Positions 1-11,536 of a stretch of 64,000 nucleotides of DNA are shown here, in pieces. Source of the stretch: Impatiens glandulifera (Eukaryota; Streptophyta; Magnoliopsida; Ericales; Balsaminaceae); contig NC_061862.1 of assembly GCF_907164915.1 (NCBI RefSeq), positions 93,823,995 to 93,887,994 on the forward strand, given 5' to 3'. Both the position numbers and the translations under genes were made by a program. The notes below the pieces were generated by a model, which ran no database searches, was not told the DNA's origin, and worked only from the letters and a program-made list of their open reading frames with translations. Numbering within the stretch: position 1 is the stretch's first letter; the number at the start of each line of letters is the position of its first letter.

Positions 1-1065
1 TATTACAAATAATGTACTTACAAACTCTTCTTCAACTTGAGCAAACGGTCTACTTCCCGTATGATGTGGGAATTTCAACTTCTTTCTATTAACAATATTT
101 GTTCTACTGTTTTTCTAAATTTCAAATAAACAAAATAAAGTTAGAATAACTAACATCAGATTTTATTTGAATTATTAAACCGTACCTTAAATTTTTCCGT
201 AAAGAAATGGTTACGACACACAAACTCCCAATCATCTCCTTGATGGACACGGATATATTCCTTGTTTAAATCCGAGCGCCATCTATCCCATATCTGCTTG
301 GAGTTTCCCAATCCGGTCTTTCGAAAAGAATCAATATGACCATTAGTAGCCTCGAACGGATCCTGAAAATAAAAACATTCAAATGTTATAAAAAAATTAT
401 TGAATGATTAATGTATAATTAATTATTAATTATTACCGTCATAGCAGTCCAACTGTAATCCAATTGATCAGCACTTAATGTATTTCACTTCAAAAGATGG
501 TGTGAGACGGCTGAGGGGTCCCGCACAACCGACCCCACATGTCTAGACCACCTTGTTCTTCCCTCGTCAGCACCGTCGGGCCTCCCATCTACCTCTCTAA
601 AAGTCAGAGGAATCCTTGTCCCCGCTGACCTCTTAGATAGAACAATATTCTTGTTCTTCCCCCGTCTCTTGCGGGCAAAAGATTCTTACAAATTTTTCAA
701 ATTCATAATTAGATATGTGAATCAATTCAAACAATAACTAATTGTAAAAACAAGTTACCTGTCGATGATGGGTCGGGAGTGGAACCGTGCTCCTCCTCAT
801 CATCCTCCTCGTGAGGCTCCTCATGATCCTCGTGTCAGGCTCATCATCATCCCCCATATTAGCAAATGTACTCTCCACAAACACTTCAGCCTCAGCAGCA
901 TCAACATCCTCGTCTACTGGGGGAGAAATAGTTATCGGGATCACAACAATAGGTGGTTGATCTCTAGAAGACGATTCTCGGAGCCTTAAGTTTTATGATT
1001 GTGCAATGAGGTTCTGATACGGCTTAGACAGTTTGCTGGTTGTTTTCCTCATACTCCACAAAGGT
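1..1065 (-). pseudogene. Ptta/En-Spm (Transposase_24-like) gene, 3' part cut by window edge
   Basis: Several minus-strand exon-like blocks fit the plant Ptta/En/Spm transposase family. About 740-990 is an acidic N-terminal stretch. About 437-690 encodes a basic segment including KNKNIVLSKRSAGTRIPLTF. 186-362 encodes DPFEATNGHIDSFRKTGLGN and then a WDRWRSDLN segment, with a good acceptor and a GTACGG donor. 22-106 encodes the family hallmark FPHHTGSRPFAQVEEEF, ending at a GTAAGT donor. The C-terminal coiled-coil part would lie left of base 1. The blocks sit downstream of TNP2 on the same strand, the usual CACTA order. Exon edges are my reading of splice signals; whether the gene is intact cannot be judged. 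Confidence 0.65.
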
Positions 1066-1215
1066 TCTTTACTACATTTAGACATTCTTAATGCATACCA
1101 TTAATAAATGAGCGAATAATTGAAATAAGGGAGTAATAAGAATAAATATAAATATAAAGTAAAAAACATAAATCTACATAATTAATTAATCTGAACTATA
1201 TATTTGTAAACCGCA

Positions 1216-4200
1216 GTTTTATTTTTTTCACAATCTTCCAACCGGGTCGGGCTGACATATCAGGGGCGTAGAATACTTGTTTTGCTTGACTCGCCAATAT
1301 ATACGGGTCTTGACTTTGAGTTTTCAAAATTCGGTTTACATTTATACTTACGAAGCCATATTTATCCACTTTCACTTCTAATTCCCCCGAGTGTGTATCA
1401 AACCACTTACACTTGAATAAAAAAACTCGTTTGTGAGAAAAGTATTATACTTCGATTATATCCGTTAAAACTTCGTAGTATGACATAATTTCAGACTCGT
1501 TGTACACTTCAACAACCACCCCACTATTTTGAGTGGTCAAACCTTCGTCGTGTTTTTCTGTGCAGAATTTGTATCCATTTATTTTACACCAAACATACAT
1601 AGACGAGTACATACTTGGACCTTCTCCTAAGATCTTGAGGTCTCTTGATATGTCGTTAAATTCTGTTAATTGAGCGACCTATATATATACCCGAAATGTA
1701 GTCGTTAAAATAAATTTAAAGAGTTAAGATATATATGGTTTATAATTTACTCACTCTATGCTTGAAATAGGCGGCAAACGTTTCTCCACGGGACTCGTTG
1801 TTATTGCAATACTGCATATAATCTCTGGAAATAGATCGAATATTTAATAGCATACTCTTTAATGCTAATTAATAACAGTAACATAGAATCTTACATGTAA
1901 AAAGGTTCTACTTCAGGGCAATTTTTCAAAATGTATGAATGAGCTTTCACTCGATCGATATAATCCAAGTTGTATATTTTTCCGTTAGGTAGGTCTTCCA
2001 ACGATGAAAATATTGAAATGCCCGAGATTTCAGTTTGTGCATTTTCTTGTTCTTCTTCCTCCATATACCTGGCACATAAACTAATACTATCATTTACAAG
2101 ATAGCTCTTGCTTATAGAGACTTCGGGGTGGTTATTATTCCGCAAATATCTTTTCATTGTACCCATGTAATGTTCAAACAGATACATCCATCGATACTGA
2201 ACAGGTCCCCCAAGCAAAGCCTCAAATGACAAGTGAACTGGGAGAGGCATCATAATGTCGAAGATTGACGGCGGAAAAATCATTTCAAATTTGCAAAGTG
2301 TCAATGTAATATCCATGCACAATTGTTTGAGGTCCGCTTGAATCAACTCTTTGAAATACAACAACCAAAAGAACCGAGACAAATTTACAAGCGCATCATA
2401 CACATTATCTGGAAGTAATTCACGGGTTGCTAAAGGAATAAGATATTCCAACAAAATGTGACAATCATGACTCTTTAATCCAGAAATCTTTTTCTCTTCC
2501 AAATTTACACAACCGCCGATATTTGAGCAAAAATCATCAAGCAACTTGAGATCTTTCAAGAATTTACAAAGACGTTTTTTATTATCGGATGTCAAAGTGA
2601 AAGGCGCTTCTGAATAATGAATCACTCCTTCATCATTTATAGGATGTAACCATGATTTTATGCCTAAGAGTTATAAGTCTTTACGGGCTTTAGGACCATC
2701 CTTAGTCTTTTCTTTCACATTCATTATTGTTACCAACACGCTATCACAAATATTTATCTCAATATGCATCACATCCAAATTATGTCTTAATAATAGTGAT
2801 TTCCAATAAGGCAAACGAAAGAAAATGCTAAGTTTGTTCCAATTGTCTCCACGCGTTTCATGATATATCTTGGTTTCTTGCTCAGTTCCGTACTAAGAAT
2901 TATATTTTTTCAGATCTCATGCTTGCTCGTAACTTTCTTGCCCCGTTAACAATTTAGGGGGCTCTCTATAATCTGTTCGACCATCAAACGACACTTTATC
3001 CCTTCTGTATTTGTGCTTTTGTGGAAGGAAGCGTCTATGACCCATGTAACATTGTTTGGAACCATGAACCAATCGAATAGATATCATGTCGTTGTTACAA
3101 CAGGGACAAGCGAGTTTACCTTTCGTACTCCAGCCTGATAAGTTCGCGTAGGCGGGAAAGACGTTAATGGTCCACAACAACGCCGTTCGCATGTTAAAGT
3201 ATTGCGAGGTGTGTGCATCAAACGTTCTCACACCAGTTTGCCACAGTTCAGTCAACTCGTCGATTAATAGTTGGAGAAATATGTCAATTGCATCTCCCAG
3301 ACTCTTTGGACCCGGAATTAACATAGATAAAATAAAATTGCTAGAATCCATGCAAGTAGTGGGTGACACATTATAAGGAACTAGAATAACCGGCCAAACA
3401 CTGTATGACTTTTTCCCATTTGCAAATTATTGAAACCCATCGCTTGATAAACCCAATCTTACGTTTTGAGATTCTGACGCAAAATCTTTATAATTTTCAT
3501 CAAACGTTTTCCAAGTTAAGGAATTAGCGGGACGTCTCAACGTATCACTACCAACTCTTCCTTCCTTATGCCATCTCATCATTGGAGCCGTTTTTGAGAA
3601 AATGTATAGTCTTTGCAGTCTTGGTATTATAGGGAAATATCTCAACACCTTTTTTGGAATGTATTTCCCATTTTGCTTCTCTCGAACTGCCCCACTTTTT
3701 TGGTCGACTTTCAATCTTGAAAGACCGCAAACTCTGCAAAAATCTTCATTTTTGTCGTCCTTCCAAAATAGCATACAGTTGTTCTTACATTCGTCTATCT
3801 TGTCATATTTAAGCCCGATATTAGTAATGAATTTTTTACTTTCGTAGTAGGAGTTTGGCAATTGAGCGTCAATCGGTAATATGTAGTCTTTAAGTAGACA
3901 CATCAACATATCGAATGAAGAATTTGTCCATTGACATACATTTTTTATGTGAAGTAGTTTCAGTAGTGCTGATGATTTCGTTATTCGAGCACCTTCATAC
4001 AATGGCCGTTTGCAAGCATCAAACAATTTATAAAATCTATGCGCATCTTCGACTGGTTCATGGTTGTTCGGGACATCATTAACGTTGGAGAACATATCGT
4101 TTATAAAATCGTGCATATAACGTTCTTCATTGACCTCTTCATTAACTATATTATTCATCTCCGGTATCGCATCGTTGAATTCCGGCACGGCATCCTCCCA

Positions 4201-4545
4201 CTGATCATCGTCATCATCATCATCATCGAAGTCATCGGCATCTTCATCGACATCGTCATTAACCACTTGAGTAGTACGTCTCTTTTCTCCATGACAATAC
4301 CAGTACTCATAATGAACATTAAATCTATAAATGATGAGGTGAATCTTCATTTCGTCTATTTCCATAAACGACATGTTCAAGCATTTCACGCAAGGACATT
4401 TCACTGTTTGTCGGGATGTACTCCTAAAAGCAAACTCGAGGAATTTGTCAACACCTTCCTCGTAATCTGGATGATCTCGACGTAATGTCATCCAACTTTT
4501 ATCGGGTACTTCCATATTTCTAATAAAATGGAAAACAACCTGCAT
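1216..4545 (-). pseudogene. TNP2-type CACTA transposase, broken
   Basis: Starts at the ATG at 4545 after a CAACCTGC context. Domains in order: transposase-associated domain (MEVPDKSWM start, then CPCVKC), an acidic Asp-rich linker, the tnp2 core (ending LGLSSDGF, then resuming with VWPVILVPYN and ILSMLIPGPKSLGDAIDIFL), the LDVMHIE motif near 2770, DUF4218 (1891-2625; HDCHILLEYLIP and MYLFEHYMGTMKRYLRNN) and DUF4216 (about 1216-1680; GPSMYVWCKINGYKFCTEKH and FKCKWFDTHSGELEVKVD). 4545-1891 stays in one reading frame but is cut by in-frame stops near 3427, 2915 and 2665, plus one between 2880 and 2915. The DUF4216 part lies beyond an intron-like gap. TNP2 proteins bind the ends and catalyse cut-and-paste transposition; this copy should not make a full protein. 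Confidence 0.85.
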
Positions 4546-4559
4546 TATTATTTACATAA

Positions 4560-6060
4560 ATTAGGCTTCCATTTATCTTACATAATTCTAACCTAAATAC
4601 ATACATATAACCAAAATATAACTTAAATCAACATAAATCAAAACAAATATTCATAAATCTAACCAAATATCCATTAATCTAACCAATTTTATACACTAAT
4701 CAAACTTAATCAAACATAAATCAATTTATCAAACCATAAATCTAACCTAAAATCAAATCTAATCCAACACTATTGAATCATACATAATTCAAACAATTCA
4801 ATTCATACCTAACATCCAATCTAATCCAAGCAATTCAATTCTAACCTAAAATATAATTTATTCATACATAAACCAAATCTAACATAAAATCAAATCAAAT
4901 TCAACACTATTTCAATCATACACAATTCAAACAATTCAATTCATACCTAAAATCCAATCTAATCCAAACAATTCAATTCTTACCTAAAATATAATTCATT
5001 CATACATAAATCAAATCTAACCTAATCAAATCTAATTCAACATAATTCAATTCATAACTAAAATCCTATATAATCCTAACAACATAATAATAAAATTCTA
5101 ATATTATTAAAAACCTTAAAAACTGACCTTATTTAGCAGTTGTGGCGGCGACGGTGGAAATGCGCGGTGACGATGGAGGAGGCGCCTGAATGTGGAGGAA
5201 GCTTGACGATCTTCAATAGACGGAGGGTCGGTGCCGATCTGGGTCTTCAGGCGACGGTGGATGAATGTTCTAAACCAAACCTAATAACAATAAATATAAT
5301 CAAACTCAATATAACCAAATATGGATCATTTATGGAATATCCAACCTAATCTAACATCTTTCAAACCAGAATATACCTTAATATAACCAAATATTCATTA
5401 ATCATATCAAAACAACCTAATATATAACATATAACTTAATTTAACTAACACTTCAATTATACCAAAACCTAACCATATTCATCAAATCTAACTTAAATCA
5501 AACCTCAATCAAACCAAAAAAAAACCACAATCAAACCAAAACCCTAAATTAAACAAAATATAACCTAAATAAAACCTTAATAAAACCAAAAACAAACCTC
5601 AATCAAACCTCAATTAAACCAAAATCAAACCAAAACCCTAAATCAAAAAAAAACTAACATAAATCAAACCAAATCAAACCAAATCAAACCAAATCAAATC
5701 AAATCAAACCAAATTATCTAACTTAAATTTAACATAAATCCAACAAAGTTCAAACCAAATTATCTTAAATCAAACCTAAATCAAACAAAAATCAAACAAA
5801 AATAATATACCAAACAAAATATAATCTAATTCAAACCTAAACTAACCTAAATCAAACTTAAATCAAACCAAATTATCTAACATAAATCATATACCATACA
5901 AAATATAATCTAATTCAAACCTAATCTAACCTAAATTAATCAAAAAAATCAAATTAAACCCTAAATCTAATCAACAAAAACCTAAACAAACTAAAATCAA
6001 ACCCTAAATCTAATCAACAAAACCATAATCCAAACATATAAAATTATATAAACAATATAT
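4560..6060. repeat. AT-rich low-complexity tract (probable CACTA first intron)
   Basis: About 1.5 kb made almost entirely of shuffled short words such as AATCTAACC, AAATCAAACC and AACCCTAAA. It lies between the GC-rich leader (6061-6360) and the TNP2 start codon. A similar, shorter tract sits at 20940-21220 next to the other GC-rich leader, which supports an intron or leader role. The 5500-6010 part contains several AAACCCTAAA words resembling the plant telomere unit, but not in a clean tandem array. No coding potential is convincing. Confidence 0.6.
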
Positions 6061-6360
6061 ATTCTAACCTGGAAGGAGGCGGCGGAAGAAGGACTGGAGC
6101 GACGGCAGAGCAAGTCAACGACGGCGTTGTCTGATCAGAGGAGGAACCGGCGTCGTCGTCGTCGTCTGATCGAAGGAGGAAGGCAGCGGCGGCGTCGTCG
6201 TCTGATCGAAGGAGGAAGGCAACAGCGTCGTCATCGTCTGATCGAGGGAGGAAGGAGGAGGCGTTGTCGTCGTATGATCGAGGGAGGAAGGCGGCGCGAG
6301 AGAGGTGATCGGGGAGAGAGAGTGAAATCGGGGAAAATAAGAAAGGGATAGGGTTTTTTT
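6061..6360 (-). repeat. GC-rich tandem repeat in CACTA 5' leader
   Basis: Imperfect repeats of roughly 33-36 bp built on GTCGTCTGATCGAAGGAGGA, sharply GC-rich against its AT-rich surroundings. The plus-strand reading (6127-6351) is an Arg-rich low-complexity frame and I do not call it a gene. By position it is the transcribed leader of the minus-strand TNP2 gene: to its right come the subterminal repeats and, further on, the terminus. 21240-21330 has a comparable GC-rich, GAGAGA-rich leader. Confidence 0.5.
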
Positions 6361-7081
6361 AATAAGGTCAATTCCGAAAGTTATATGAAAACTTTCAGTT
6401 TTGATTAATTGTATAATTCCGAAGGTTTTTCATATACCTTTCGGTTTTGATCAGTTGATTAATTCCGAGAGTTAATCATATAACTCTCGGTTTTAATTTT
6501 CATATTTCCGAGAGATTTGTATATATCTCTCGGTTTTGATCATTTAAATTCCGAGAGATGTGTCTAAATCTCTCGGTTTTGACATATGTACAATTAAATT
6601 TAAATAGATAAAACCGAGAGATTTGTGTATATCTCTCGGTTTTGATCACTATTTCCGAAAGTAATGTAATTAACTTTCGGTTTTACAACGTGACAAATTG
6701 TTAAATCAATTGGTTTCTCACTTTCTAATAACCTTGAACAATATTAATTTATCACATTTGATATCCTTAAAACATTTCTCAATCCATATGATCAAACATT
6801 ACACAAATACATAGGATAATCAAACATAAACATTCATATACACTTCTCTATATAATCAAACACATTCATGAACATTTTAACATTAAACACAATCTTAATT
6901 TTTAAAATGTAACACACACTTGATTATATTAGTTAGGAGTCTAGATTGGAAAGTAGAAAACCAATTAATTTAATAATTTGTGAAATGGTAATTCCGAAAG
7001 TTAATGGTATAACTTTCGGTTTTGATAGCTATTTCCGAAAGTTCCACCATTAACTTTCAGAATAACTATTTAAACAAATTG
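6361..7081. repeat. CACTA subterminal hairpin repeats (inner block)
   Basis: Short inverted repeats recur: CCGAAAGTT...AACTTTCGG and CCGAGAGAT...ATCTCTCGG, each about 35 bp with an AT-rich loop. About 6690-7060 is homologous, in the same orientation, to 18726-19085, which lies directly across the family 2 retrotransposon. CACTA subterminal repeats are the binding sites of the element's own accessory protein. 7077-7081 (AATTG) is the left copy of the retrotransposon target duplication. Confidence 0.7.
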
Positions 7082-7342
7082 TGATAGGATCGGCTTTATC
7101 AATAGAGACGGGAGTCTGACAATTGATGAAGGCTAATGAAAAATAGTTTGAAAGAAATGTTGTTAAGGATTTAATTCGCTTTCTATTCTACGCAAACCCT
7201 TGTAAACACTTGAAACAGAATCAAGGCGGAATTGTTTACTTAGGTTTGAAGCTCAAGATGAAGAATGTGAAGATGGAAGAAATGAAAAGACACAGCAGTT
7301 TATTTATGGATGTTCTGAGCACTAAAGTTCCTAATTGAAGGA

Positions 7343-9100
7343 TTGTCCCAACAATCAGCCGCTACGCAGGCCTTGCATGGTGCCCTTAAACAGCAGCTAG
7401 CCGAACTAAACAATAATATAGACGGAAGATTTAGTGTCGCTGAAGAAAGACTTGCAGCAATTGAAAGTGCCGCGTCGGGTAAGGGCCAAGATCCCCGCGC
7501 CTGCCCCGATGATCAATATGAGCCTTCATGCCACGGTCCTCCATATCGACCACAGCACCCCGTCCAGAACCGTGACCAACACTATGTTCCTCCCACTCGG
7601 CTAACCAAGGTCGATTTTCCTCGGTTTGATGGGTCGGATGTCGAGGGCTGGTTGATATCCGCCGAGCAATTCTTCAGGGTGGACAAGACCAAGGATGACA
7701 CCAAATTAGATATCGCCCCCATTCACTTTTCTGGCGAAGCAAGAATTTGGTAAAGGTCATATCTCCAGAACCGCGACCAAAAGGAAGCATTGTCATGGGA
7801 TGTGTTCAAAAGAGACCTTGTGGCGCAATTTGGGCCCTCTATACACGACACTCCAATGAGGCAGCTGATGAATTTGAAACAGGTTGGTTCGGTCCAAGAA
7901 TATAATCTCTGGTACATGTCGATTTCTCAAAAGTTATTACATATGCAAAGGGACTACGTCATAGATTACTACTTGTCCGGTCTAAGGGAAGAGATTGCAA
8001 ACTGCACCAGGTTGCGATTACCAGATTCTTTAAACGAAGCCATGGCCATGGATAAGGTCCAAGAAGCAACGTATCGGTCCCTAATGTGCAGCGGGCACTT
8101 ATACAGCGCCGAAGCACCGTTGCTACCCAAGCCATCGAGTATCAACACAGCCTGGCCGAGCACCAATACCGACTTCAAGAATTCATCATATGGGTCCTCT
8201 TCAAGTGTAAACCAGGGCCATGTTAAGCAATTAGACCCGGTCTCAATGGATGAAAGGCGAAAGAAGGGCCTATACTACTCTTGCAATGAAAAATGGCAAC
8301 CAAACCATAGGTGTAAATCAAAGTTATTCATGGTCTCGACCAATCAAGAAGACCAAGAACCTGATCAAGAACCTGTTTTTGATGATTTACCTTCGTTGAT
8401 CGGTCTAAGGGATGAACCAGCCATATCCTTACATGCCTTGACCAGGTTTAAAGTTTTTCAAACGCTCCAGATTCTTGGCAAAGTTGGGAACCTGCCGGTA
8501 GTGATTCTGATCGATACAGGCAGCACCCACAATTTTATCAATAGCAGGATTTTGGAGAAAATAGACCACAAAAGCATAGCAACCCGGGTGCAATCGGTTA
8601 GGGTGGTTGATGGGTCTAATGTGTTATGCTCTAGTATTTGCAAAGACTTGAAGTGGTCGATGGAAGGCAATGAATATCAAACAGAAATGAAGGTAATTTC
8701 CATGGATGGATATGATATTGTGTTGGGCATTGAATGGCTGATTACTCTAGGCCCGTTATCTTGGGACTTCGAAAAGCTGACCCTATCCTATGAAATGCAA
8801 GACAGAACCACGGTTCTAAGGGGAATTCCTCGGTCGCAGGACACTTTGATGTATGGAAACCAGCTGGAAAAAGCCTTAGATGAATATGGTGTTGCTGCCA
8901 AAATGCAAATAAAGAGTAAGCCCGAAGGCCAAACTGTTTCACTCGCGGCAATGACCTTGGAAGATATTCATGAAGATCTAATTAGAAGTTATGGCTCTTT
9001 CGATGCCACTGTTATGCTGGTTCGGGAAAAAGACTTGGCCTGGATTTTTGATAACACTATAGAGTTTAATCGAAGTTGGAAGAAATTATTTTTGCATTAG
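7343..9100 (+). pseudogene. Ty3/gypsy gag-protease polyprotein fragment
   Basis: A single frame interrupted by TAA at 7751-7753; the initiator is missing and the frame opens with TTG, so the N-terminus is truncated. The gag domain spans the stop: VDFPRFDGSDVEGWLISAEQ before it and FKRDLVAQFG, QEYNLWYMSISQ and YYLSGLREEI after. A zinc-knuckle relic near 8270-8320 (SCNEKWQPNHRCKSKLF) lacks the first cysteine of the usual CxxC. The retropepsin domain near 8490-8760 has the active site LIDTGSTHNF and the later DIVLGIEWLITLGPLSWDF block typical of plant RVP_2 proteases. After about 8800 the expected reverse transcriptase is absent and the sequence is unfamiliar. Confidence 0.8.
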
Positions 9101-9388
9101 GCGCTGGAGACATTGCAGCAACAAAGGTCAGCTCTAATCGAAGAAAACCTCGACCTTGTGCACACAGAAATTTCATACATGGGCGGAATGGCGAGGACCC
9201 GACCAACACCACTACTAAAACGATTCTGCTGAAAGATTTTTCAGAGGAACGGTCCTATGCAGCGAAGCTTGCTGAACATTTTAAAGCCCGACCGAAGCAA
9301 TATGTTTTGAAGTTTGAAGATGCGCATTAGAGGTTGACCTGTCCAAGTTCTTTTCGTCGAGGGCGACGAACTTTGAAGGGGGAGATTA

Positions 9389-9809
9389 TGTTATTGTCTG
9401 CTCACCAGAGCCTCGGTCCTAAAATATTTGCAGCACCTGTCTCTCGGCACTAGTGTGCATATGGGCCAGTTTATGTTTTTTATTGAATAATTCTGTTTTG
9501 TTTCCTTTCTCTCTTATTTCTCTTGAAATCGAATTCTGTTATTTTGGAAGTAGTTGTAACCGAATACTCTTGGATAAACCAGCCTCTATAAATGCTGATG
9601 CCCACCCCATTTTTTGGGACTATGAATTGAATCTTTTGGAACTTGGTGCTCTAAGTTATCTCTCGGCCCTCATCCTCTTTCTTGAACTACTAGGTGTATT
9701 CTAGTGGTATTCTCTTCTCACCCCGGTTTCTTCTCTCTTTAACCTCGAATTCTTTCCTCATTTTATGTCCGTTGCGTTTGATTATTGAATTCCATCCTTG
9801 GCCCCAACA
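9389..9809 (+). repeat. Gypsy LTR (single copy)
   Basis: Starts TGTTATTGTC directly after a purine-rich tract and ends CCCCAACA, so it has TG...CA edges over about 421 bp. No second copy is in the window, so the edges rest on terminal dinucleotides and the polypurine tract alone. No convincing gene inside. Confidence 0.6.
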
Positions 9810-10239
9810 ATCAAGAACTCATTTCTTGAAACAAGAACTCGAAAGGCTAGGTTATAATTTAAAGCGTAATAGATTGATTACACAGTAATTTCAGCAGGAT
9901 GATCGAAAATGTAATGACTTGTAGTTCGTCCGTTGTCATTAAGATTTGATAAATACTGGGCAGAGACTAACGGTCGAATCTTCAGAATGATACGTGACAC
10001 TCTTCCATTGGAAAGCCTCCATAATACACAGCAGGTTCTGAGCATAAGGATCGTGGTCGTACACCATCTGGTTGTGCAGCGAATATTCTTCAGGGATGTA
10101 TATGCAAAACAAGTAGTGTGAAGGATATTCTCTTACGTGGCATTCGTTGGTTGGTTGCGTCTAGCTATCGTACTGATCTTCACTAAAAAGTGGAGCAGGA
10201 GTAGTGTACAGCTATAGCACGTGGGTAGGCCAGTGCTAG

Positions 10240-11205
10240 CTTCAAGTAGACGGCTTAAGCATAGCATTAGACATATTTCAGTTAGACGACCTCGTCTAAT
10301 GAAATCAAACGTCCCCGTCTAAGAGCAGAATCCATTAAATCACCTAGTCTAATTGAATTAGACTTACGTCTAATTACAATCACTTCAGACTAATCTGAAT
10401 GAGTTAGACTACACGTCTAACTTTCACAAATCATTAGACTGCACATCTAACTCCACGAGTTAGACTGCACGTCTAATTCCGATTCTACTTCAGACTAGTC
10501 TGAAGGAGTTAGACTACACGTCTAACTTTTTCTTTCTATTAGACTGCACGTCTAACTCCACGAGTTAGACTACACGTCTAATTATTGTTCTAATTTAGAC
10601 TTGTTTGAAGGAGTTAGACTACACATATAACTTTCTCTTTCTATTAGACTGCATGTCTAACTCCACGAGTTAGACTGCACGTCTAATTACGGTTCTACTT
10701 CAGACTTGTCTGAAGGAGTTAGACTACACGTCTAACTTTTACTTTCTATTAGACTTAAACGTCTAATTTTGAGTTCATTAGACTACACGTCTAACTCCAC
10801 GAGTTAGACTGCACGTCTAATTCCGAATTCATTAGACTGCACGTTTAACTCCACGAGTTAGACTGCACGTCTAATTCGGAATTCATTAGACTGCACGTCT
10901 AACTCCACGAGTTAGACTGCAAATCTAATTCCGAATTCATTAGACTGCACGACTAACTCCACGAGTTAGACTGCACGTCTAATTCCGAATTCATTAGACT
11001 GCACGTCTAACTCCACGAGTTTGACTGCACGTCTAATTCCGAATTCATTAGACTACACGTCTAACTCCACGAGTTAGACTGCACGTCTAACTCCACGAGT
11101 TAGACTGCACGTCTAACTCCACGAGTTAGACTGCACGTCTAATTCCGAATTCATTAGACTGCACGTCTAACTCCACGAGTTAAACTACACGTCTAATTCT
11201 ATGCA
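10240..11205. repeat. TTAGAC...GTCTAA palindrome array in family 2 LTR
   Basis: Dozens of imperfect copies of the 17 bp palindrome TTAGACTGCACGTCTAA, alternating with linkers CTCCACGAG and TTCCGAATTCA, so larger units of about 26 and 54 bp appear. Interspersed are CTTCAGACTAGTCTGAAG palindromes. The same array occurs in the other family 2 LTRs at 18020-18720 and 52860-53660 with different unit order and number. It lies in the part of the LTR nearest its 5' edge, where plant LTRs carry enhancers. Confidence 0.9.
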
Positions 11206-11358
11206 TCTAATATCAAATCGGTTTAATGAACCTCATTAGAACCAAGTCTTATGAAATTTGATTTTGATACACCTGCATTAAAACGCATAAATCATTTCAT
11301 CATAAAATTCCAATAGTCAAACTATTTCAACACTTACTCAAAATAATTTAACCCAACA

Positions 11359-11371
11359 ATTTCCCCCTTTT
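11359..11371 (-). other. Polypurine tract of family 2
   Basis: Minus strand reads AAAAGGGGGAAAT immediately before the 3' LTR start TGTTGGG. This purine run is the expected plus-strand primer site for reverse transcription. Confidence 0.75.
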
Positions 11372-11536
11372 GATGATGAAATTGAAAACCTGCATATATA
11401 TAATAAAATACGCATTCATCATATAAATAAACTTCTGTTCTCATGCAATATTCATCACCAATTTTCAAAACCAATATTCAAAGACATAGTTAGAGAAACT
11501 TAGTTTAAGAAACATAACAAGGTAGGAGAAAAGAGA

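Larger units (their letters stand above)
7334..9809 (+). mobile_element. Ty3/gypsy fragment: gag-protease plus 3' LTR, no RT or integrase
   Basis: Plus-strand gypsy DNA lying inside the family 2 LTR. It holds a gag-protease frame (7343-9100), then a short remnant, a polypurine tract (GAAGGGGGAGATTA, about 9375-9388) and one LTR starting TGTTATTGTC. The 5' LTR, primer site and gag start are missing, and protease is followed almost directly by the polypurine tract. Either RT, RNase H and integrase were deleted, or the parent was a gag-only non-autonomous type. The left edge is uncertain by tens of bases. Confidence 0.75.
7082..11358 (-). repeat. Family 2 LTR (3' LTR), interrupted by gypsy fragment
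   Basis: Two LTR parts, 7082-about 7330 and about 9810-11358, match the plus-strand family 2 LTR at 52724-54625 in reverse. The outer part matches the end before the primer site, including CAAGTGTTTACAAGTG-like sequence. The inner part matches the AGCACGTGGGTAGG region and the palindrome array. The inner edge is CCAACA at 11358, followed by the polypurine tract. Confidence 0.8.

Noticed and set aside
4210..4260. Asp/Glu codon run as a possible trinucleotide microsatellite of interest
   Set aside because: It is the acidic linker of the TNP2 protein, common in this family.
5500..6010. Interstitial telomere sequence (AAACCCTAAA words)
   Set aside because: Words are scattered among other A/C-rich words and do not form a tandem telomere array.
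6127..6351. Arg-rich plus-strand frame, possible nuclear or RNA-binding protein
   Set aside because: Low-complexity tandem repeat, opposite to the CACTA coding strand, in the leader position of TNP2.
10240..11205. CRISPR-like array (regular palindromic repeats)
   Set aside because: Plant DNA, spacers are themselves repeated linkers, and the array lies inside LTRs of a copia family.
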